A DNA stretch of 64,000 nucleotides, taken from contig NC_079498.1 of assembly GCF_030052815.1 (NCBI RefSeq), positions 83,066,992 to 83,130,991 on the forward strand. Direction: 5' to 3'. Both the position numbers and the translations under genes were made by a program. The stretch comes from Hevea brasiliensis. Taxonomy: Eukaryota > Streptophyta > Magnoliopsida > Malpighiales > Euphorbiaceae. This document shows, one piece after another, positions 56,987 to 64,000 of the stretch; position 1 is the first letter of the stretch, and each line of letters begins with the position of its first letter. The notes under the pieces were generated by a model. That model saw nothing but the letters and a program-made list of their open reading frames with translations, was not told the origin of the DNA and did no database searches.

Positions 56987-57063
56987 CTATCACACAATTT
57001 ACATTGTTACTATCATTTCAATTTATTATTTGTAAGAATTCAATTGGTTCTTTTTAAGTTTAC
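56987..57063 (-). other. 77-bp intron-like insert in RE5 integrase
   Basis: On the element strand it starts GTAAAC after ATC-TAG and ends GTGATAG before ATC-CTT-AAG. The site is the same codon boundary as in RE1 (14967-15043), with the same length, and frames on both sides join only if it is removed. The two inserts look homologous (shared TGAATT, GATAGTAA and GATAG segments). Confidence 0.8.
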
Positions 57064-57786
57064 CTAGATTACTCGTTCTGACTATCCATCCATCTGAGGA
57101 TGAAAAGCTGTGCTAAAGTGGAGTTGTGTGCCCAAGGCTTCTTGCAACTTCTTCCAAAATCTCGATGTAGACCTTGGGTCTTGATTAGATATGATGGAAA
57201 GTGAGATTCCATGCAGTATAACTATCTCATTGATATACAATTCTGCTAGCTTCTCCAGTGAGTAGTCAGTCCTAACTGGTAGAAAATGTGTTGACTTCAT
57301 CAATCTATCCACTATCACCAATACTGCATCATGCTTCTTTTGGGTGAAATAAAGACCACTAACAAAATCCATAGTGACCCAGTCTCATTTGCATTCAGGT
57401 ATGCTTATAGGCTGTAGTAATCCTGATTTAACTTGATGTTCTGCTTTAACTTGTGGACATGTCAAGCACTTAGTAACATAGTCAGCTATATCCTTCTTTA
57501 TACCAGGCCACCAATAATGAGGCTTCAAATCATTATATATTTTTGTGCTTCTCGGATGCATAACATAGACACTAGTGTGTGCTTCTTTCAGAATACTAGT
57601 CTTCAATTCCCCATCATCAGGTACACACACTCTTCCTTTATAATACAGACACCCATCTGCGTTCACCTCAAAATCAGTTTTCGTCCCCTCTGAGATTTTA
57701 CCCACAATAGCCATTAATTTTTCATCTGCCTTCTGCCCATCTTGTATCTGCTGTAGCAGGTTTGGCCTCACTTGTGACTCAGCCAA
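57064..57786 (-). pseudogene. RE5 integrase zinc domain and core
   Basis: Two open blocks in one frame. 57385-57786 has the HHCC module ([27 protein letters not shown]). 57082-57372 has MDFVSGL with the first Asp, [20 protein letters not shown] and the second region SNQDPRSTSRFW, where the SDRD of relatives has changed. A TGA replaces Trp between them. The frame then passes a stop to SERVI and the 77-bp insert. Confidence 0.88.
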
Positions 57787-57899
57787 AATAGCTCCATCCT
57801 AAGCTAAGGACAGATGGGCATTTAGTGATCTTAAAGCTGTGATGGACTTTCTTCTCAAGGCATCAGCAAATACATTTGCCTTCCCAAGATGGTAAACTT
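57787..57899 (-). pseudogene. RE5 RNase H end, truncated
   Basis: Minus strand, in frame with integrase: YHLGKANVFADALRRKS and [14 protein letters not shown], then TAG and DGAILAESQ. Homology stops upstream of YHLG near 57895, at the junction with RE6. Confidence 0.8.
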
Positions 57900-60034
57900 G
57901 GTAGCGTTTTGAAGATTTCTTAGAACTAAAATGGTAGTATGGCTGACCTTAGCATTAGTCTCTTGAGTAGGATAATGAAGTGTAAATAAATACAAAATTT
58001 GAAATGGAGAAGTTAGGGTTTGGACACAAACTTGAGACTTTGTTCATGTAATAGTGAAAGAAATTTTTAATGGTCAATTATTGACTATTTGGCTGTGTGT
58101 GATTAAGAAATAAAGTGATTTGTTCCATGGGAATTGAAGATAGGTATGCTGCCCTTCGTGACCTGTAGGATTAGATGTGAGTCCAACAGGTTTAGGCAAC
58201 TATAATGGGAGTTGTGTAGGTTTAATTGGTACAAGGCCAATTGTACATAAAACTAGACACATAATGGCACAATTTTGGTGAAGAAACCCTACTAAAAAAC
58301 CAAGCCAAGTTGACCTAAAAATTACCCTAATCCGGGTGACTTACATTCTGCTAAGGCAAAATGACCAAATGAATAGTGTTCATTCATTTGGTCATAACTT
58401 AGTGTAGAAAAATCTAATTGACCTAAAATTTTACCAGTGGTAAGATGAGACATATCCCTACAACTTTCATGAAGAAAACAAACCCAAATTTTGACCATAA
58501 CATGTCCAAATATTGACTTTCAATCAGTGTACAAAACGTACAGAATTGGTTCTGCCTAGAAAAATTTGGAAATTTATAATCCGGCCAGTTATGGTGTTTA
58601 GGCCATAACTTGAGATACAAAACTCCAAATGGAGTGATTCAAAAAATGAAATGTAACTAGACACAATAAGGAACAATTTTCATGAAGACAATTTTGCCAA
58701 ATTCCTACTGTACAAATGACCAATAGAATAGTGAACTTAGTGCTTGAAATCTGAAAATTTTGAATAACTAACACTAAGCTTTTAAATGGTATTGGCAACC
58801 AATACTAACAACTTTAGAATGCAAAATATAGAATGTTGGGGATATTAGAAACAATGTACCTATTGTTTATGAAAAAGTCACCATGTTAGTTAACTAATAA
58901 AATGAATAGTAATAATGAAACTTCAATTTCAAGAATGGTAAAAATTTAAAAGTGTAACATGCACTAGTACACCTAGTAAGATTGGTTTGGATAGGTTGGC
59001 ATACCAATAGGGTTCAGTTAGCAGTACTGCACATGGTATTATGCCATTCTGTGATTTTATGGCTTTTAGCCATTCTGATATCAGTGCGATACTTGGCCTT
59101 GTGCTCAATGTTTATTACAGCTTATTAGCTATTTTGTTGCACACCGGGAGACACAATGTGACCAATGGTGTGATGGCTCGAGGTACTTGGTACCCAGTGC
59201 TAGTTTACCTGTTTATCTAGTCTAGTTGACTAGTATAGGTTACTTGGGCAATCAAATAAATCTTACCAAATTTTAATCTAATAATACTGTAATAAGTGCT
59301 AGAAATTAAGTCTACAAAAATGCCAGCATACATTGTCTATTTTATTTTAGTTATTTTATTTTATATTGGCACCACTAAGCAGAATTGCTTAGTGCGCCGC
59401 TTTTGCCATGCACAGGTACTGGAGACATAGCTGGGGAGTCCAGTAGACCTCAGACCAGGTGATTTGTCAGATTTGCACAGAGTCCAAAGTCACCTCATAT
59501 CTGCAGTGCACTTGGTAGGACATTAGGATTTTGGGTTGTATTTTGCATTTTGCATTGGTTTTTTATTGTAATTATAAACTCATGAAATTATATGATAATG
59601 TAAATATATGAAATTCATGTTACTGAAATTATCTGTATATTATGTTGAAAAATAAAATATTGGGAAATATTCATGAATGTGATTCGAATTGTAATGTGAA
59701 CAAAAATTTTGAAAATTGTGTTGAGATTGAGTTGATATGTGTATATATTGGAGTTCTGGATCTGAAAACAATATTGGAAGTGTCTTTTAAATAGGTTCAG
59801 AAAACTGTTTTCCAATTTACAGCCAGCACTCTACCAGATTTTCTATAAAAATTTATGAAAAATTCAGAATAATCAAATTTGTAAATAAATGATATAATTG
59901 GTAAATTTTGCACTTAGTGAATAATAAATAAACAAATTATGGAGGGTAAATTGTTATGAAATAAGTTATGGTGCTTCCCATACTATGTGGCATATCTTGC
60001 TCGGCTACACTGTAGACAGGTAAAGAGTGTCACA
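57900..60034 (+). repeat. RE6 5' LTR, last 2.1 kb
   Basis: Plus-strand LTR sequence lacking about the first 960 bp, ending GTGTCACA directly before the primer site. It is an inverted copy of 49488-51630. It contains the mini-hairpin series near 59036-59130 and the paired hairpins at 59375. Confidence 0.88.
59375..59413 (+). other. Paired LTR hairpins, RE6
   Basis: CTAAGCA/TGCTTAG (59375-59381, 59386-59392), then GTGCG/TGCAC with inner GC/GC around TTTT (59392-59413). Confidence 0.7.
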
Positions 60035-60039
60035 ATTAG

Positions 60040-60051
60040 TGGTATCAGAGC
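60040..60051 (+). other. RE6 primer binding site
   Basis: TGGTATCAGAGC, 5 nt after the LTR end; initiator tRNA-Met type. Confidence 0.93.
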
Positions 60052-60157
60052 ATTAGTTTAGGCGTTTCTGGGCCTAGATAGAATGCATACAATTGCATTG
60101 CATTTGTAAGTGTTGAGGTGACACTAATGCAGATCTGTTTGTTTTCTTATTTTGATT

Positions 60158-60159
60158 AG
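60158..60159 (+). promoter_or_regulatory. Candidate 3' splice site before RE6 gag
   Basis: A T-rich tract ending TTGATTAG|G, three bases before the ATG at 60163. Same arrangement as RE3. Confidence 0.45.
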
Positions 60160-60162
60160 GAT

Positions 60163-61179
60163 ATGGATTCTGCTTTTCAAAGAGCCATTGATGAAGAGGT
60201 AGAGAGTCGTGCTCCACCAAGGGCTGAATCGAGAGGCAGGGGAGAACCTGCTCCATCAGCAACTGAGGCACCTGCCCAACCTCAGTTTGCATTATTTCAG
60301 CAGATGACTGAATTTTACCGATAAATGATGGGGGCAATTCCACCACAACCACAGCCACAACCTCCACCAGCACCACAGAAGTCCCATATGGAAAAACTAC
60401 AAAAACATGGGCTTATGGATTTCTTTGGGAAGAAGGAGGATGACCCCATGACCACTGAAAACTGATTCGATAGAACTGTAAGAGTGTTGAAATAGCTTCA
60501 TTGCACCCCCGAGCAGAACGTGGAGGGTGTTGTGTCCCAACTTCAAGATGATGCATACCAGTGGTGGGACACAGTATCCAGTGAGGTGCAACAGGATCAA
60601 ATCACTTGGGATTTCTTCCTCACAGAGTTTAGGAAGAAGCATGTCAGTAAAGTGTAATTAGAAAAGAGAAGAATAGAATTTATCAATCTGAGACAGAGGC
60701 AGCTATCAGTGGTAGAGTATGAGCATGAATTCGTCAAACTGAGCTAGTATAGGAGGGAGATAGTCCCTACAGAGGCAGAGAGGTGCAAAAGGTTCGAATA
60801 AGGGCCAAATGACAATATCAAAGTCATGATAACAGCATTGGAGATTACGGATTTTGCCAAATTAGTGGATGCTACATTGAAAGTAGAAAGAGTCCGAATA
60901 AATGAGCAAAATAGAAAGGAAAGACAGTAGAAGAGGGGTCTAGGTTAGTCCAGTTCATTCTCTGCTCCCAGTAAGAAGTCTAAGGGTCCTCCTGCTTAGA
61001 GTTTGGGACAACCACAAAGTCAGGGTCAGTCCCAGGGGCCCAGACCATAGTTCACACCTAGGAGAGGCCAGTGCACACCATCAGTGGGCAGCTCTCCAGG
61101 GACGGTGTTTAGGGGACTAGCCCTAGCATCTTCTGCCTGTCCATACTACCAAAAGTGGCATAAGGGGGACTGTTGGTGA
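60163..61179 (+). pseudogene. RE6 gag
   Basis: ATG at 60163: MDSAFQRAIDEEVESRAPPR, Gln/Pro-rich linker, core with FFGKKEDDPMTTEN, QLQDDAYQWWDTVSSEVQ, NLRQRQLSVVEYEHEFVKLS and NDNIKVMITALEI. The frame is 1 throughout, with stops only (first TAA 60322-60324; others follow in the core). The Gly/Gln-rich linker and the start of the zinc region (CPYYQKWHKGDCW) reach 61179. The start codon here shows that the RE3 GTG is a loss. Confidence 0.87.
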
Positions 61180-61845
61180 GTGACTGGTGCTTGCTTACAG
61201 TGCGAGTCTACAGAACATCAGATCAAAAATTGTCCGAAGAGGACTGCTGCAACTGCCCCAACACAAACAGAAAGGCCTACCCTTGCACCTCAAAGGGCTA
61301 GGAAGTTTGGTAAATCTGAGGTAGTTGGTCCATCACTGAGGCCTACATCTAAGTCAGCTGAGAGGCCAGAGGCCAAAGTACCTGCCAGAGCCTATGCCAT
61401 GAAAGCCCAGGAGGAGCAGGATGCCCTAGATGTTATCAGGGGTACGTTCTTCCTCTATACCTTACCTGTGCATGCATTGGTGGATCTAGGATCTACCCAT
61501 TCATATATCTGCATCAAGCTACCCGTAGAGAGGGGATTTTCAGTAAAGGAGAGTGATCAAGACATTCTGGTCACAAATCTACTAGGCTGCAATGTGATAG
61601 TGAATAAGGTGTGTAAAGGTTGCCCGTTGAGGATTCAGGGGTATGAATTCTCAGTAGACCTAATTGAATTACCCTTCCATGAATTTGATGTGATTTTGGG
61701 AATGGACTGGTTGTCACGTCATCAGGCAATAGTTGATTGTAAACTGAAGAGGATTTCTCTGAAAACTCCTGAGGGTAATGAGACTTCAGTTGTGGGTGAA
61801 GGAACAGATTTTCTGTCCAATGTCATCTCAGCCACAGTTGCATGA
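61180..61845 (+). pseudogene. RE6 zinc knuckle and protease
   Basis: An open 221-codon segment in the gag frame. It starts at CLQCESTEHQIKNC, an intact C-x2-C-x4-H-x4-C knuckle, runs through a Thr/Pro/Lys linker, and reaches the protease HALVDLGSTHSYICIKLPVE with Leu after the active Asp, as in RE1. DVILGMDWLSRHQAIVDCKL follows. It ends at TGA 61843-61845, a CGA-to-TGA change in ATVARR. Confidence 0.9.
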
Positions 61846-62655
61846 AGATTGATGAGAAAAGGCTATGAAGCTTACTTAGCACACGTGGTTGATTCTAGGC
61901 AGGCTAAGCCGAACCTGTGTGATATACCCACAGTAAGAGACTTCCCAGATGTGTTTCTTGAAGAATTGCTTGGTTTACCACCAGAAAGGGAAGTTGAATT
62001 TGCTATTGAGGTAATGCCGGGTACAACACCAATTTCTATTGCTCCTTATAGGATGGCACCCACTGAATTGAAGGAGCTGAAAATTTAGTTGCAAGAGTTA
62101 TTAGATAAGGGGTTCATACGCTCCAGTGTGTCACCATGGGGAGCTCCGGTGCTATTTGTAAAGAAAAAGGATGGAACCTTAAGATTGTGCATTGATTACC
62201 GGCAGTTAAACAAAGTAACTGTGAAGAATAAATAAACGTTGCCCAGAATTGATGATCTATTTGATCAGTTGAAGGGAGCCGGTGTATTTTCAAAAATTGA
62301 TCTCAGATCAGGGTACCATTAGCTAAGGGTAAAGGATGCAGATGTGTCAAAAACTGCATTCAGAACCCGGTATGGGCATTATGAATTTCTCGTGATGCCG
62401 TTTGGGTTGACAAATGCACCAACAGTATTTGTGGACCTTATGAACCATATCTTCCATCCATATGTAGATCGGTTTGTAGTGGTCTTCATCGATGATATTC
62501 TGGTGTATTCTAAGACCAGGGTAGAACATGATGAACATTTGAGGATTATTCTATGAACCCTGCGAGAAAAGAAGCTGCATGCTAAGCTGTCCAAGTGTGA
62601 CTTCTGGATGAGTGAAATCTCCTTCCTTGGACACATAGTATCAGCTGAGGGGATT
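61846..62655 (+). pseudogene. RE6 reverse transcriptase, truncated
   Basis: The same frame continues: [79 protein letters not shown] and [12 protein letters not shown] with the catalytic pair. Stops occur at 62086-62088 (CAG position), in NK-TLP, in GYH-LR and after RIIL. CDFW has an intact TGG here. The frame is cut after [11 protein letters not shown] by LTR L3 at 62656; the rest of RT and RNase H is absent. Confidence 0.9.
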
Positions 62656-63579
62656 TGTAACACCTTCACTATAGCAATTCTGTGCATTCTACTATTCCGG
62701 TGGCCGACATCAGTCCGGGCAGCAAGAACGTCTAGAAATATTTAAACTAAAGTGAGGAACCATAATTAACTCAAATATTAATAAGAAAAATTTAGGAAAA
62801 ATTTTAGAAATAAAATACAACCAAGTTAAATGAGCCGGTACCCTAGCGATGGGTAACCCAATGGGAAGTTGCGGTCCTCGCAACTAGAAGTGCTAAACTC
62901 GGGAAAAAATTCATTAAATAATTTTTGAGACCTCAGGGAAGGATTATTGGGGTTTCAATGACAATAAAATGTTAAAAAAACACAAGAAAAATTTAATCAA
63001 TCGGTACACACAATTTTAGCTCGTTAAGCCAAACGGAGGGCATTTTGGTCATTTCATCTTCAGAGATGATTTGTGACCAACTTGTCCATTTATGTAAGTG
63101 AATTATATGATATAAAATATGAATAAATAATGATGAAAAATTTATTAAAAATGAATAGCAAGAGAAAGAAAAGAAAATGAAAGTAAATTGGAATTATTAC
63201 ATAATGCTTATGTAAGCATGAGCTAATTAAATTCTTTGGCAAATCAAAATAAAGAAACACAATTATAATACATAAAAAATGAAGAAAATAAGTTATAACA
63301 ATCTAGAAAAAATAGCAGCCCTCTCTTTCTTCTTCAAGCCCCCCCATTGCTCCTCCATAGCCAAGCTTACCAAAGCTTGAATTTCCTTGGTTTTTCTCCA
63401 ACTAAACCGTAAGTTGTCAACACAAAATCTTGTTCTTTCATCTTGGTGAAGCTTTTGAGAGCAAAAAAAAGTGTAAATGAAGAGTTCTCAAAAGTTTGGA
63501 AGTGACTCCATTAGAGGTTAGTGACCAAACTTCATGTTTCTCTTTAGATTCATGTTGAGGGAGTGAGATTAAGTAGAAT
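62656..63579 (+). repeat. L3, LTR start inserted in RE6 RT
   Basis: TGTAACACCTTCACT directly follows the RT codons and GGATT (62651-62655). The content is the first about 920 bp of the RE5/RE6 LTR type, including a donor-like site at 63517. It is broken by L4 at 63580. Confidence 0.82.
63517..63522 (+). promoter_or_regulatory. Candidate 5' splice site in L3
   Basis: TAGAG|GTTAGT, 861 bp into the LTR. Confidence 0.45.
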
Positions 63580-64000
63580 TGTAACACCCTCCTGATAACC
63601 ACTCCGTACATCCTACTGTTCCGGTGACCGGTGTCGGTCCGGACAGCTAGAATATCCGGAAAAATATTCAAACTAAAGTTAGGAACCATAATCAACTCAA
63701 ATATTAACAAGAAAAATTTAGTAAAAATTTTAGAAATAAAATACAATCAAGTTAAACGAGCCGGTGCCCTAGCGATGGGTAACCGGAGGGAAGTTGCGGT
63801 TCTCGCAATGAGGAGCCCTAGACCCAGGAGAAAAATTATAAAAATAATTTTTGGGACTCTAGAGAAGGGTAATTGAGGTTCCCATGGCATTAGAATGCCA
63901 AGAAAATACCTAGAAAAATTTTTCAATCGGTACAGACGATTTTAACCCGTTAAGCCAAACGGAGGGCATTTTGGTCATTTCGCCTTCAGAGGTGATTTTT
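63580..64000 (+). repeat. L4, LTR start running off the window
   Basis: TGTAACACCCTCCTG follows AGAAT (63575-63579). Very like the RE3 LTR start (TCCGGTGACCGGTGTCGGTC). Its end is outside the window. Confidence 0.85.

Larger units (their letters stand above)
49488..57899 (-). mobile_element. RE5, 3' half of a minus-strand chromovirus
   Basis: 3' LTR (with S3 inside), polypurine tract, chromodomain, integrase and the end of RNase H on the minus strand. The element stops near 57895-57899 inside RNase H, where plus-strand LTR sequence of RE6 begins. It is inserted in the copia gag; the flank GAAAG (49483-49487) is the expected duplication, with no partner in the window. Protein wording is RE3-like. 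Confidence 0.88.

Noticed and set aside
1..64000. Host genes, CRISPR arrays, defence or other non-transposon systems
   Set aside because: Every stretch could be assigned to LTR elements or their fragments; nothing else was supported.

Overview
This is a plant nuclear window made almost entirely of nested LTR retrotransposons. The sequence is AT-rich. The elements have 3-4 kb LTRs, a 12-nt initiator-tRNA-Met primer site (TGGTATCAGAGC) and a Ty3/gypsy gag-PR-RT-RNaseH-INT order ending in a chromodomain, which fits plant chromoviruses (Tekay/Del-like). Target duplications are 5 bp. I found no host gene, tRNA, rRNA or CRISPR. The species cannot be named from this sequence; a eudicot with a repeat-rich genome is likely. 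Every coding region carries stops or frameshifts, so none of the copies looks autonomous.

Left third (1-28769). RE1 is a + strand chromovirus whose 5' part lies outside the window. Its RT is split at one codon by RE2 (1366-13701), a complete - strand element with 3.7 kb LTRs and a GATCA duplication. RE1 resumes at 13707 with RT, RNase H, a deleted integrase and a chromodomain, then a 3' LTR from 15848. That LTR is broken by solo LTR S1 (19138-27053, TAAGT), and S1 is broken by solo LTR S2 (20465-24669, - strand, CTTTA). An LTR fragment (27186-28769) follows.

Middle (28770-45049). LTR L1 starts at 28770 and is split by RE3 (29387-40330, + strand, TATAG), the best preserved element, with an open 536-codon RT/RNaseH/INT stretch. 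L1 resumes at 40336 and is cut at 42633 by LTR L2. L2's first 661 bp reappear inverted at 44066-44729, next to a chromodomain remnant (RE4).

Right third (45050-64000). A Ty1/copia 5' LTR, primer site and dead gag (45050-49487) are cut by RE5, a - strand chromovirus (49488-57899) whose 3' LTR holds solo LTR S3 (52403-55992). RE5 abuts RE6, a + strand LTR-gag-PR-RT fragment (57900-62655), head to head. Two more LTR starts (62656 and 63580) close the window. The deepest visible nest is L1 > L2/RE4 > copia > RE5 > S3.

The strongest unusual signals are structural. (1) RE1 and RE5 carry a 77-bp GT-AG phase-0 insertion, intron-like, four codons after the integrase catalytic Glu; it is exactly absent from RE3 and RE2. 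(2) A splice-donor motif, AG|GTWAGT, sits about 860-880 bp into nearly every LTR, and an acceptor-like site lies just before gag. (3) Paired hairpins in the 3' half of the LTRs keep pairing while their stems change. (4) A short palindrome lies next to each polypurine tract. All identities and comparisons were made by eye.
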